A stretch of 64,000 bases of DNA from Anabaena sp. FACHB-1237 (GTDB lineage Bacteria; Cyanobacteriota; Cyanobacteriia; Cyanobacteriales; Nostocaceae): positions 62,001 to 126,000 of the forward strand of contig NZ_JACJPV010000008.1 in assembly GCF_014696225.1 (NCBI RefSeq). The letters are read 5' to 3'. Below are positions 36,371 to 45,462 of the stretch, one piece after another. The notes below the pieces were generated by a model. It saw only the letters and a program-made list of their open reading frames with translations. It made no database searches and was not told the origin of the DNA. Within the stretch, counting starts at the first letter, position 1. Every line of letters begins with the position of its first letter. Position numbers and translations under genes: made by a program.

Positions 36371-36889
36371 AAAAAATGCTCCTTATGAATACTTTTGAAT
36401 TTGTAAGCGCGATCGCAGTTATGAAATAATTAATACGCAATCTTAAGCCAATATTAATTTTAATTGCTAATTGCGATTTTTTTATGATCAGTTTTTAAAC
36501 TGTTGACTTGCTAGTCAATAACCTCTAACTAATACTTACAAGTATTTTCAGGGTTTTTATTCTCAGTCTGTGAACTGCGTAAATACTAGCAAGTGATTAT
36601 CAAACCTTATGATAATTATAACAATTTATCGCATTTCTTGATAATTCTTAATAATTTTATCATAAAGATCCCGGAATTGTTCAAGAAGTTGGAGAACTGA
36701 TAGTGTTGCAGTTATGTGTAAAATGATGTTTTAAAAGACTAGTCGAATACAATTCGTGACTAAACAAGTGAATTCCACCTGCGTGGACTAATGAAAAACC
36801 AAGGATTTTTATTTACCTGTTTAGACGCGATTTATACCGTCCTATTTTAGTTAATTTAGACTTTATAAACATCCTCTAATAAAAGAATT
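36371..36889. other. 519-bp intergenic region, no gene
   Basis: AT-rich. It holds a HIP1-like site near 36410, a short perfect hairpin TTGACTTGCTAGTCAA (36503-36518) and a decayed GATCCCGGA palindrome copy (about 36665-36697). Promoters for the divergent genes at both ends should lie here. Confidence 0.6.
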
Positions 36890-37483
36890 ATGACAACAGC
36901 AGATATAAGAAAATATCCCCTGATATTAGTACATGGAATTAATGATACAGGTGCAGTGTTTGATAAAATGGCAGATCATCTCAGAAAAAAGGGACATTTA
37001 ATATATATATTAGACCTCATTCCTAATAATGGTTCTGAGAGTTTAATTAATCTAGCAAAACAGTTATATAGTTATATAAATAGGACATTTAATAGTCATC
37101 AAATAATCAATTTAATAGGTTTTAGTATGGGGGGAATTGTCAGCAGATATTATATTCAAAGATTAGGAGGAATAGAGAGAGTCGAAAAATTTATCACAAT
37201 TTCTTCACCACATCAAGGAACAATAATTGCCTATGGTTCATGGTTAAAAGGTTGCATGGAAATGCGCCCTAATAGTGCTTTTTTACAAGATTTGAATAGT
37301 GATATAAAAATGTTAAATAAATTAAAATTTACATCAATTTGGACACCTTATGATTTAATGATTATACCAGCCACAAGTTCACAAATTGGTATAGGTCAAG
37401 AAATTACTATACCGATACTTTTACATCCTTGGATGTTGACAGATCAGAGAATTATAGATATAGTAGCAGAACAAATAATTTAG
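36890..37483 (+). CDS. PGAP1/lipase-like alpha/beta hydrolase
   Basis: A 197-residue serine hydrolase. YPLILVHGINDTGAVF (about 8-23) forms the oxyanion-hole strand. The nucleophile elbow is NLIGFSMGGIVSRYY, with Ser in GFSMG. SSPHQGT follows as in lipase class 2 and PGAP1-like esterases. A candidate catalytic His is in the late LLHPWML segment and the Asp in YDLMI. No signal peptide is visible. Substrate is probably a lipid ester but is not known. It converges on the VOC gene, with a palindrome between them. Confidence 0.82.
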   Translation: MTTADIRKYPLILVHGINDTGAVFDKMADHLRKKGHLIYILDLIPNNGSESLINLAKQLYSYINRTFNSHQIINLIGFSMGGIVSRYYIQRLGGIERVEKFITISSPHQGTIIAYGSWLKGCMEMRPNSAFLQDLNSDIKMLNKLKFTSIWTPYDLMIIPATSSQIGIGQEITIPILLHPWMLTDQRIIDIVAEQII

Positions 37484-37498
37484 TGGTAATTAAGCAAA

Positions 37499-37531
37499 AT
37501 CTCCGACTTATCTAAGAAGTTGGAGATATTT
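37499..37531. terminator. Palindrome between convergent genes
   Basis: AATCTCCGACTTATCTAAGA then AGTTGGAGATATT gives an imperfect hairpin followed by TTTTTG. It can serve as a terminator for the hydrolase gene. It is a diverged member of the ATCCCCGACTTCTT palindrome family. Confidence 0.65.
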
Positions 37532-37551
37532 TTGTTCACACTGCTTATAAC

Positions 37552-37983
37552 CTAAATTCTATCTCCAATTGTAGTATATTCACAATTACCAAAAATAGCT
37601 TCTGGATGACGATAATATTTTAACTCAATTAAATTGAAAAAAGGATCTTCTAAAAAGAAAGTCCGATGTTCTAAAGGCAAATTAGTAAAGCGGTATTTAG
37701 GTCTTTCTCTAAAATTGAGATGTTGATTTTCCGCCCTTTTTAGTAATTCTTCCCAGTCTTTTTCATCATGAAATATTAAACCAAAATGGCGCGGATAAAT
37801 GGCTTTTTGAGGTGTTAAAATATCCGTAGTTATATGGGCAACTAATTGATGTCCATAGAGATTGAGAATTAAAGCATGGGATGTTTCTCTTCCTGGTATA
37901 CAACCTAAACCATCAATGTAAAAAGTTTTGGTTTGGGGAATGTTATTAACGGGGAAAGCGAGATGAAATATAGGTTGATTCAT
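37552..37983 (-). CDS. VOC (glyoxalase/dioxygenase) family protein
   Basis: A 143-residue protein with the vicinal oxygen chelate fold. It starts IFHLAFPVNNIPQTKTFYID and contains a HFGLIFHDE central strand. The end, FFLEDPFFNLIELKYYRHPE, carries the second metal-side His/Glu pattern. Metal ligands appear to be H7, H77 and E129 by position, though this is an estimate. The reaction is not identifiable, as VOC proteins vary widely. Confidence 0.8.
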   Translation of the reverse strand: MNQPIFHLAFPVNNIPQTKTFYIDGLGCIPGRETSHALILNLYGHQLVAHITTDILTPQKAIYPRHFGLIFHDEKDWEELLKRAENQHLNFRERPKYRFTNLPLEHRTFFLEDPFFNLIELKYYRHPEAIFGNCEYTTIGDRI

Positions 37984-38228
37984 GATGGTAGTTGGGATAA
38001 TATAAATTAGGGATAATGAACCACAAGATCCCCCACTGCTTCAATAAACCCAAGTTGCTATTTATAAATATCAACCTTTTTTATCCCCTAAATCCCCATT
38101 AAAAAGAACTTTGACTGATTTTCCCCCTTTTGAACCTGGGGGAGCAAGGAGGGATCTAGTTGAGGAATAAAGCTAATTATTTGTAACTAGCAAATTAAGT
38201 AAGAAGTTAAGGATCTAACTATTCTAAA

Positions 38229-38575
38229 TATGTCGTCCCTAAATAGTAGCACTTTACATGATTTACGAGATATGCTAGATGGTGAATTAGTTTTAGCTGA
38301 CATTAATTATTGAATCCTATTTAATTGAATTACCACTAATACTAGCATCCATTAAATCGGCAATTGAAAATAAAAATATTGTTAATGGTCAACTATTAGC
38401 TAATATTAAGGCATCCACACATAACTTAAAATTTAGTGGTGCTTCCTTGGCTGATACCACAGTTGCTGATATCTGTAAGCAAATAGAATAAAAAGTTAGC
38501 TAGAAGAATTAATAGCATAACTCAAAGGAGAACATATAGAACTGGAAGCTGATTTAAAGAGATTACCATAAGTAC
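38229..38575 (+). pseudogene. Frameshifted relic of an unknown helical protein
   Basis: Pieces in different frames read MSSLNSSTLHDLRDMLDGEL..., then LILASIKSAIENKNIVNGQL and KASTHNLKFSGASLADTTVA, then LKGEHIELEADLKRLP followed by a stop. Together they look like one gene with several frameshifts and stops. The parent family is unknown to me. It ends 11 bp before the phosphoribosyltransferase gene. Confidence 0.45.
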
Positions 38576-38585
38576 AGTCAAAACT

Positions 38586-39242
38586 ATGAGCAATAAATTC
38601 CGCGATCGCACCCAAGCAGGACAAATATTAGCCCAGGAAGTACAACAATACATCCACAAAGCTAATATTAACCATCAAAATATATTAGTATTAGCTTTAC
38701 CGCGTGGTGGAGTACCCGTAGCTTTTCCCGTAGCTAAAACCTTGGATGTTCCCCTAGATATCTGTATAGTTAGAAAACTGGGAGTACCTGGACATAAAGA
38801 ACTAGCTATGGGTGCTATTGCGGCTCATGGAGTGATCATATTAAATCATGATGTTATTGAAACTTTAGCCATTAGTCAAGAAACAATTGACTTAGTAGCT
38901 GCTGAAGAATTACAAGAATTATCACGTCGAGATCATGCTTATCGAGGAGATAAACCACCTATAAATGTTCATCAAAAAACAGTAATACTAATAGATGATG
39001 GTATAGCCACTGGTTCAACAATTCGCGCTGCTATAACTATTCTCAAACAACAACAACCTGATAAAATTATTATAGCCACACCCATAGCACCCCCAGATGT
39101 TTGTCAACAATTACAACTAGAAGTGGACGATGTGATTTGTTTACAAACTCCAGAACCAATGTCAGCGATCGGTTTATGGTATGATGACTTTACCCAAACT
39201 ACAGACGATCAAGTTAGAGAATTATTAACTGGTAGTTGGTAA
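38586..39242 (+). CDS. Phosphoribosyltransferase family protein
   Basis: A 218-residue type I phosphoribosyltransferase. VLALPRGGVPVAFPVAKTLD (about residues 37-56) and VRKLGVPGHKELAMGAI are typical of the stand-alone family found in many bacteria. The PRPP-binding loop is VILIDDGIATGSTIRAA (about 138-154), with the two acidic residues. The base substrate is unknown. purH follows at 110 bp, so an operon with purine synthesis is possible but not required. Confidence 0.88.
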   Translation: MSNKFRDRTQAGQILAQEVQQYIHKANINHQNILVLALPRGGVPVAFPVAKTLDVPLDICIVRKLGVPGHKELAMGAIAAHGVIILNHDVIETLAISQETIDLVAAEELQELSRRDHAYRGDKPPINVHQKTVILIDDGIATGSTIRAAITILKQQQPDKIIIATPIAPPDVCQQLQLEVDDVICLQTPEPMSAIGLWYDDFTQTTDDQVRELLTGSW

Positions 39243-39352
39243 CTAACTATGGATAATTATCATTCAGGCAAAATTATTGTTATATAATAATCCTGGAAAT
39301 CCTTAAATCCTGGAAATCCTGATTCAGACAACATCAAGGACATTGGAAAATT

Positions 39353-40888
39353 ATGGCGCATCTAGCCTTATTGAGTGTATCTAACAAAACTGGTATTATT
39401 GAATTAGCCCGTACCCTCGTCACAGAATTTAACTTTGATATTATCAGCAGTGGAGGAACAGCTAAAACCCTTAAAGATGCAGGTATTCCCGTTACCAAAG
39501 TTTCAGAATATACTGGATCTCCTGAAATATTAGGTGGACGAGTCAAAACCTTACATCCACGCATCCATGGTGGTATCCTAGCGCGTAGAGATGAACCCCA
39601 AGATATTACAGACTTAGAAAATAATCACATTCGTCCCATAGACTTAGTAGTAGTTAATCTTTATCCCTTCACAGAAACTATTGCTAAACCTGATGTTACT
39701 TTACCAGAAGCAGTAGAACAAATTGACATTGGCGGACCTGCTATGTTACGCGCATCCTCAAAAAACTACGCCCATGTTACAGTATTATGTAATCCTGACC
39801 AATATCCAGAATATTTACAACAATTACGGGAAAATGGTACACCTTCCCTACAATTCCGCCAAAAATGCGCACTCAAAGGATTTTTACACACCGCAAGTTA
39901 TGATAATGCTATTGCTACTTATTTAGCAAACACAGAAGATGCCACTTTACCACCAACATACAGCATATCTGGCACACAAATCCAATCCTTGCGTTATGGC
40001 GAAAACCCCCATCAACCCGCAGCATGGTATCAGATAGGAAATAAACCTACAGGATGGGCATCCGCTACCAAACTACAAGGCAAAGAACTTAGTTATAATA
40101 ACTTGGTAGATTTAGAAGCAGCACGTCAAATTATCGCAGAATTTACTGAAAGTCCCGCAGCAACAATTATTAAACATACTAACCCCTGTGGTACTGCGGA
40201 AGCTGATACTATTTTTGAAGCCTATACTAAAGCCTTTAACGCTGATTCTACATCTGCCTTTGGTGGTATTGTGGCTTTAAATCGTCCTATTGATGCTGCA
40301 ACAGCTAAGGAATTAACTAAAACTTTTTTAGAATGTGTGGTTGCACCTGGTTGTGATCAAGCGGCACAGGGCATATTAACTAAGAAAGGAAATGTCAGAG
40401 TGTTGATTTTACCAGATTTGTTAACTGGATTTCCAGAAACCCTGCGAGCGATCGCTGGAGGTTTATTAGTTCAAACGTCTGATGATATTATCGCAGATCC
40501 CAGTAAATGGCAAGTTGTCAGCGAACGTCAACCCACCCCCAATGAATTAGCAGAATTACTATTTGCTTGGAAAGTATGTAAGCACGTCAAATCAAATGCT
40601 ATTGTTGTCAGTAAAGACCGGACAACTTTAGGCGTAGGCGCAGGACAAATGAATCGCGTCGGTTCAACAAAAATAGCAATAGAACAAGCTGGAGACAAAG
40701 CTCAAGGAGCTTATTTAGCTAGTGATGGATTTTTCCCTTTTGACGATACAGTCAGAACTGCTGCGGCTGCCGGAATTACCGCTATAGTCCAACCAGGAGG
40801 AAGCTTACGCGATCAAGATTCTATTAAAGCCGCTAATGAATTAGGCTTATTAATGCTAGTCACTGGTATCCGTCACTTCTTACATTAG
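39353..40888 (+). CDS. purH: Bifunctional AICAR formyltransferase/IMP cyclohydrolase
   Basis: PurH performs the last two steps of IMP synthesis. The N-terminal cyclohydrolase domain (about 1-140) holds ALLSVSNKTGIIELARTLV, GGRVKTLHPRIHGGIL and DLVVVNLYPF. The formyltransferase domain has LRYGENPHQPAAWYQI, the catalytic segment IKHTNPCGTAE and the end SDGFFPFDDTVRTAAAAG. The length of 511 is standard. A clear intrinsic terminator follows. Confidence 0.96.
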   Translation: MAHLALLSVSNKTGIIELARTLVTEFNFDIISSGGTAKTLKDAGIPVTKVSEYTGSPEILGGRVKTLHPRIHGGILARRDEPQDITDLENNHIRPIDLVVVNLYPFTETIAKPDVTLPEAVEQIDIGGPAMLRASSKNYAHVTVLCNPDQYPEYLQQLRENGTPSLQFRQKCALKGFLHTASYDNAIATYLANTEDATLPPTYSISGTQIQSLRYGENPHQPAAWYQIGNKPTGWASATKLQGKELSYNNLVDLEAARQIIAEFTESPAATIIKHTNPCGTAEADTIFEAYTKAFNADSTSAFGGIVALNRPIDAATAKELTKTFLECVVAPGCDQAAQGILTKKGNVRVLILPDLLTGFPETLRAIAGGLLVQTSDDIIADPSKWQVVSERQPTPNELAELLFAWKVCKHVKSNAIVVSKDRTTLGVGAGQMNRVGSTKIAIEQAGDKAQGAYLASDGFFPFDDTVRTAAAAGITAIVQPGGSLRDQDSIKAANELGLLMLVTGIRHFLH

Positions 40889-40901
40889 AGTTGATAACTT
40901 G

Positions 40902-40940
40902 AACTTATTAAACCTATACTTTTTAATAAGTTTTTTTTAA
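40902..40940 (+). terminator. Intrinsic terminator after purH
   Basis: Stem AACTTATTAAA/TTTAATAAGTT (11 bp) with a short loop CCTATACTT, then a run of eight Ts. It starts 14 bp after the purH stop. Confidence 0.85.
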
Positions 40941-41500
40941 AAGAAAAAACCTAAATTTTGAGTTGTGTGTGCCGGTTTTCGTGGTATTGTAGTTAGATAC
41001 TAATATAATGGAATATGACTATCAAAATTTTGATGATTATACCCAATTATAAAAATAGTATTCTCAGAATGTATCATTGCCCTAGAAAAAAGTCAACAGT
41101 AAGGCGCGGCAAATTTGCAAAATTTTGCAAATAATTCCTGACTCCCTGTAGGAGTTTAGCACTCCTAAACCCCACTAATTTGTGACTTCTAAATCCTAAC
41201 TAGCAACTTAGCTTACATAGGGCTTACATAGGAGGCATTGGTGAACTCAGGTATGAAATTGAAAAATTCAAAATTTGAAACTTTGCGTCTAACGCAAGTG
41301 CTTCTCTGATGGGCGAAATGCGTCAGATATCAACAATTTGGTTATTTACATCACTTATACTGTCTGATGCACCCTACCAATGTGCCAGTTGCGCAAGTCC
41401 TGAAAGATCAAGAATTTAATCAGAAGCACTCATTAAAAAGTTGTTTTTATTTTAAGATAAAGATTGGATTAGCCTACAGTGTAAAAAAGGTTGAGAATTA
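40941..41500. other. Repeat-rich region between purH and psbX
   Basis: No gene. Around 41149-41172 there is a degenerate GGGGTTTAGCA palindrome. 41236-41405 matches 13517-13670, including a family B end (GTTGCGCAAGTCCT). The psbX promoter should lie in about 41410-41490. No canonical box was singled out. Confidence 0.55.
41236..41405. repeat. Family B-related repeat, second copy of the long form
   Basis: It begins GTGAACTCAGGTATGAAATT and ends CAGTTGCGCAAGTCCT. It carries TTGGTTATTTACATCACTTA and CACCCTACCAATGTGCCAGT. It has a 40-bp segment (GTCTAACGCAAGTGCTTCTC ...) not present at 13517. Confidence 0.75.
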
Positions 41501-41620
41501 TGACACCATCTTTAGCAAATTTTCTTTGGAGTCTTGTTTGGGGTACTGCAATTGTAGTTATTCCAGCCACAGTTGGTTTAATTTTCATTAGCCAAAAAGA
41601 TAAAATCAAACGTTTTTAGT
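41501..41620 (+). CDS. psbX: Photosystem II protein PsbX
   Basis: A 39-residue single-helix thylakoid protein. It begins MTPSLANFLWSLVWG and ends FISQKDKIKRF, the usual PsbX start and basic stromal tail, with one hydrophobic helix between (about residues 8-31). AAGGTTGAG lies before the ATG. PsbX is a peripheral subunit near cytochrome b559 and influences quinone exchange. It lies 284 bp before ycf66, a common cyanobacterial order. Confidence 0.93.
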
Positions 41621-41736
41621 TAGCTATCGGCTATCAGCTATCAGCTTAAAATAAGACAAACTGACGGCTGACGGCTGTTAAATACTAAAATAGTAATATT
41701 AACTATTAAGTCGCTAACATAAGTCAATATCCAACA

Positions 41737-41834
41737 GTAGGTTGGGTTGAGGTACGAAACCCAACAAATGTATTAGGTTAACTTACCAACTTAAATAAAT
41801 GCGTTGGGCTGCGATACCGCTTAACCCAACCTAC
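41737..41834. repeat. 98-bp inverted-repeat element upstream of ycf66
   Basis: Perfect 12-bp ends, GTAGGTTGGGTT and AACCCAACCTAC, with inner CGAAACCCAAC and GCGTTGGGCTGCG parts. GGTTGGGTT palindromic repeats are known in many cyanobacterial genomes. No coding content. Confidence 0.85.
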
Positions 41835-41904
41835 GACAAATGGACAAAATTATTGATTGATAACTACCATAGATTTATTGACTTTATTTACTGGGAAAAC
41901 AGCA

Positions 41905-42807
41905 ATGATCAACTTTGGGCTGAACTCAGCCAGTATTTTAGCTCAGGTAAATGTAGGAACGAACTCAGCCAGTATTCTGGGAATTTTTCTAGCTGTCGCT
42001 GGTGCTGCTTTGTATTTCCTGCGTACTGTGCGCCCTGAACTCTCACGAGATCAAGATATCTTTTTCGCCGCAGTTGGTTTATTATGTGGTTTTATCCTTA
42101 TCTTCCAAGGATGGCGTTTAGACCCTATTTTACAATTTGGACAGTTATTATTAGTTGGTTCTACTGTATTTTTTGCTGCGGAAAGTATTCGCTTACGCAG
42201 TATTGCTACGCAACAAGCTAAACGTAATACTCCTATTGTTGATGATGAACGCGAAGTTAGCCGAAAGTATTCCTATTCAGAACGTCGTAATTATCAAGCA
42301 GAAATGGATGCGGATTTAGAAACGCTACCTTATGAGGATGAAGAACCACCTCCACGTGCTAGAATTCGCGGTAGTCGAGATGAACGCTCTACCCGTGATG
42401 ATTATGATGAGGAACAGCCACCACGCCGATCAGAACGTCGTAATCGAGAAAAACCCGATAATACTGAAAGAAAACGCCGTCCTACCCGTTCTAGTGGTCG
42501 CTCCATTGATGTTTATGATGATGAGAATTGGGATTCTCGTCCTAAAGAAACAAGAAATATTAATGATGACTGGGATAGTAACCCAGGGGAGGTAAGACGG
42601 CCATCACGTCGTAATAATTCTCGGCCACAACGTCCAGAAAGTCGTGAAGATGATGTTACTCCTCCTAAAACCAGAAAACGTCGTCCTGCTAGTGATGTTC
42701 CTGTTTCTCGCAAGGATGATGATGAGGTAATTTCTACTGATTATGTACCATTTAATCCCATTAAAAAACCTAGTGGTGATAAGGATGATGATTTTGATAA
42801 TGTTTAA
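41905..42807 (+). CDS. ycf66: Ycf66 family protein
   Basis: A 300-residue protein from this ATG. The N-terminal third, MINFGLNSASILAQVN then ILGIFLAVAGAALYFLRTVR and LCGFILIFQGWRLDPILQFG, is the conserved Ycf66 membrane domain with about three helices. The C-terminal 200 residues are charged, low-complexity and Arg/Asp-rich (RRSERRNREK, DDDWDSN-like), probably disordered and cytoplasmic. Ycf66 occurs in cyanobacteria and some plastids; its function is not settled. An in-frame ATG at 41857 would add 16 non-conserved residues. Confidence 0.88.
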   Translation: MINFGLNSASILAQVNVGTNSASILGIFLAVAGAALYFLRTVRPELSRDQDIFFAAVGLLCGFILIFQGWRLDPILQFGQLLLVGSTVFFAAESIRLRSIATQQAKRNTPIVDDEREVSRKYSYSERRNYQAEMDADLETLPYEDEEPPPRARIRGSRDERSTRDDYDEEQPPRRSERRNREKPDNTERKRRPTRSSGRSIDVYDDENWDSRPKETRNINDDWDSNPGEVRRPSRRNNSRPQRPESREDDVTPPKTRKRRPASDVPVSRKDDDEVISTDYVPFNPIKKPSGDKDDDFDNV

Positions 42808-42986
42808 ATAGCTTTCAGTAGCTATAAGCATTCAGCTTTTAGGATTTATAAATCGTGATAAAGTAGCCTTTTTTATTTATAAATTGTGCTAAATCATAAC
42901 TACGTTTAATAAATTTAGAGGTGGTGCTAAAGCACAACTACGTTTAATAGGAGTTTATGAATTACGGGTAATGGAAATTATTCAAT

Positions 42987-43541
42987 GTGAAAATATCAAA
43001 CTATATTTTCAAGCTACACAGGTCAATAACTTGGAGCTTAATCTTTGCTTTAATTAGTCTATTAGTTGCTTGCACCTCTAATAATGATGTCCCTCTAGGT
43101 ACTGCTTCTTTAAATAGTCGCTATACCGAAGAACAACCAGCTTTGAGTGGTAACGGTCGTTTTTTGGCTTTTATCTCTAGTCGTAATCGTAATCATCAAT
43201 TGTTGGTTTATGATCTGGAAAGTCAAAGTTTTATTGCTACTCCAGGTTTAAATCGTCAAGTAACTATTACTGAAAGTCCTAGTTTAAGTTTTAATGGTCG
43301 TTATATTTGTTATGTGACTAATGACCGAGGTAGACCTGTTATAGCATTATATGATCGGGCTAATCAACAGTCCCAAGTTCTTACTCCTAATTATAATGGT
43401 TTAGTCAAAAATCCTAGTATTAGTCCTGATGGTCGTTATGTGGTTTTTGAAGGTGCTAGTCGTGGACAATGGGATATTGAAGTTTTAGATCGTGGTCCTA
43501 CTGTGGAGTTGGATGTTCCTAATGGTACACTAGTTAATTGA
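42987..43541 (+). CDS. TolB-like beta-propeller lipoprotein 1
   Basis: A 184-residue predicted lipoprotein starting at GTG. The signal helix ITWSLIFALISLLVACTSN ends in the lipobox LLVAC. TolB/WD40-like PD40 repeats follow: QPALSGNGRFLAFISSRNRN, then ESPSLSFNGRYICYVTNDRG and NPSISPDGRYVVFEGASRG, each with a W/D-type turn (WDIEVLD). With only about three repeats the propeller is incomplete, so it may pair with another protein. The next gene encodes a related protein, suggesting a duplicated pair. Confidence 0.78.
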   Translation: MKISNYIFKLHRSITWSLIFALISLLVACTSNNDVPLGTASLNSRYTEEQPALSGNGRFLAFISSRNRNHQLLVYDLESQSFIATPGLNRQVTITESPSLSFNGRYICYVTNDRGRPVIALYDRANQQSQVLTPNYNGLVKNPSISPDGRYVVFEGASRGQWDIEVLDRGPTVELDVPNGTLVN

Positions 43542-43645
43542 TAATTGAGAATTTTTGGTTGTAAGCGCTAAGTGTGGAGTCAGAATTTTGAATTTTGATT
43601 TTTGACTTCACAAAATGCGCTCCTTACTCCTCGATCGCCTTTTAT

Positions 43646-44167
43646 ATGTATAAATCATTAATTATTGTCTTATTATGTTCTGCTTGTTTAACTGGGTGTT
43701 TTGGTTATCCTCGGTTACTTAGTTATCCTTTTGATCCTGGTGGTAGAAGTTTAAATAGTTTATCTGTTGATGCAAATCCTCATATTTCTGGTAGATATAT
43801 TGTATTTACTAGCGATCGCCGAGGTAGTCAAGATGTTTATATGTTTGATACTATATCTACTAATTTGGTAGACTTACCTGGCTTAAATTCTTTTGATACT
43901 ATTGCATCTCATCCTAGTGCTTCCGCAAATGGTGATTTTATTGTTTTTAGCGCTAGTCGTCAAGGTCAAGCAGATATTTTTTTATATGATAAGAGTACGC
44001 GACAGTTAAGAAATTTGACTGCTAATTTAGAAGCAGAAGTCAGAAATCCTAATATTAGTGCTGATGGTAATAGAATAGCTTTTGAATATAGTAATAATGG
44101 TCAATGGGATATTTTAGTTTATGATCGGTTTGGTGCAAAGTTAAATATTCCCCAAGATCCCAGTTAA
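43646..44167 (+). CDS. TolB-like beta-propeller lipoprotein 2
   Basis: A 173-residue predicted lipoprotein. The signal helix ends in the lipobox LTGC. Three PD40-like repeats are visible: ANPHISGRYIVFTSDRRGSQ, then ASHPSASANGDFIVFSASRQ and RNPNISADGNRIAFEYSNNG, ending GQWDILVYDR. It resembles the gene 104 bp upstream in repeat order, and both probably derive from one duplication. I chose the ATG at 43646 because it sits right before the signal peptide. Confidence 0.78.
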   Translation: MYKSLIIVLLCSACLTGCFGYPRLLSYPFDPGGRSLNSLSVDANPHISGRYIVFTSDRRGSQDVYMFDTISTNLVDLPGLNSFDTIASHPSASANGDFIVFSASRQGQADIFLYDKSTRQLRNLTANLEAEVRNPNISADGNRIAFEYSNNGQWDILVYDRFGAKLNIPQDPS

Positions 44168-44433
44168 AGGAGTCAGGAGGGGTTTAGCAATGCTGATATG
44201 TTATTTGTTTGGCGGATAAACCCGCCTGGAACTGAGGTTCCAGGCTAATAACTAAAGTAAGTTTCTGTAGTCGTCTTGCTGATAAATTTTGCTATTAGAC
44301 ACACAGAATATGGCTTACTTCTGCGCTATCATTCCTAGTCGGGCTATGGGTTTTACGTTAAATTTACACAAAACTCTTGCTTTATCCCACAGTGAGCGAG
44401 AATTTTCACTCCGCACTTCCAACTCCCGACTCT

Positions 44434-45462
44434 CTACTCGTGACTCCCTGTAACTTTTTGTACAGAGTCAATCAGCGATCGCACTTCCTTAGCACCTAGA
44501 GACGCTTCAAAAGTGAAAGGAAATTTGCCTGTTAATAGCATTCTTAAACCCAAAGGTGCAATACTAAGTAATCCTTTTAAATCACGAAAATAATTACCAA
44601 CTACCTGCACTCCAAACTTTCGTTCATCAATCCAACCATCTTGTTTCACTAATTCTACCAGTACCTTCCGATGACGAATCGCCCGACTAGCAGTTTTTTC
44701 TCGATGTGCTAAAATTTCTTGTTTAATTTTCGTAATTTGTTCTAAAGGTGCTACTTCCATCGGACAAACATGATCACAATATAAGCAACGAGTACAACCC
44801 CACACTCCTTGAGTATCCAAATTATATTTTTCTAATCGTTCTTCTGTTTGATCATCACGAGAATCTGCTATCATTCGATATGCTTTAGCTAGAGCATGAG
44901 GTCCAACAAAATTACTATTTACTTCTCGCGCATTACATTCTGAATAACACGCTCCACACATAATACAATTACCCGTCTGATCCAAAAGCGATCGCTCTTC
45001 GGGAGTTTGTAAAAATTCTCTTTCTGGTATTTTTCGTGCTACTGTACTGACATAAGGTGTCACAGCCTCCAAATTATTCCAAAAATCATCCATATCCACA
45101 ACTAAATCCTTAATTACAGGCATATTACCCAAAGGACTTACCGTAATTTCTGGAATTTGATCTGACTCATTTACATCAGATGAAGATAATGATGAACAGG
45201 AAGAAATTTTTGCTAGTCTAGCTAATTCACTCCCCACATTTTCCTTGCAAGCTAAAGCCGAACGTCCATTAATGCGTACTGCACAACTACCACAAATGGT
45301 ATTGCGGCAATTTTTTCTAAAAGCCAAAGTTCCATCCTGTTCCCACTTAATCTGATGCAAACAATCTAAGATTGTATTACCTGGTTCTACCTGTAGTCGG
45401 TAACTTTTGATTATTGGTTGAGAATTTGCTTCTTGTCGGGTAATCTTAAAAATAACTTCCAT
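44434..45462 (-). CDS. sdhB: Succinate dehydrogenase/fumarate reductase iron-sulfur subunit
   Basis: A 342-residue protein carrying three iron-sulfur clusters. The N-terminal plant-type ferredoxin domain has CRNTICGSCAVRING (residues about 52-66) plus a later C for the [2Fe-2S] cluster. The C-terminal domain has CIMCGACYSECNA and CTRCLYCDHVCPMEVAP for the [4Fe-4S] and [3Fe-4S]-type sites. The tail of about 100 residues beyond the last cluster is longer than in E. coli. It works with SdhA, encoded 32 kb away. It is divergent from calA, with a 1.1-kb intergenic region between. Confidence 0.94.
   Translation of the reverse strand: MEVIFKITRQEANSQPIIKSYRLQVEPGNTILDCLHQIKWEQDGTLAFRKNCRNTICGSCAVRINGRSALACKENVGSELARLAKISSCSSLSSSDVNESDQIPEITVSPLGNMPVIKDLVVDMDDFWNNLEAVTPYVSTVARKIPEREFLQTPEERSLLDQTGNCIMCGACYSECNAREVNSNFVGPHALAKAYRMIADSRDDQTEERLEKYNLDTQGVWGCTRCLYCDHVCPMEVAPLEQITKIKQEILAHREKTASRAIRHRKVLVELVKQDGWIDERKFGVQVVGNYFRDLKGLLSIAPLGLRMLLTGKFPFTFEASLGAKEVRSLIDSVQKVTGSHE

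Noticed and set aside
42332-42831. Alternate-frame open stretches in ycf66
   Set aside because: The Arg/Asp-rich low-complexity DNA keeps other frames open. The Ycf66 frame is the supported one.
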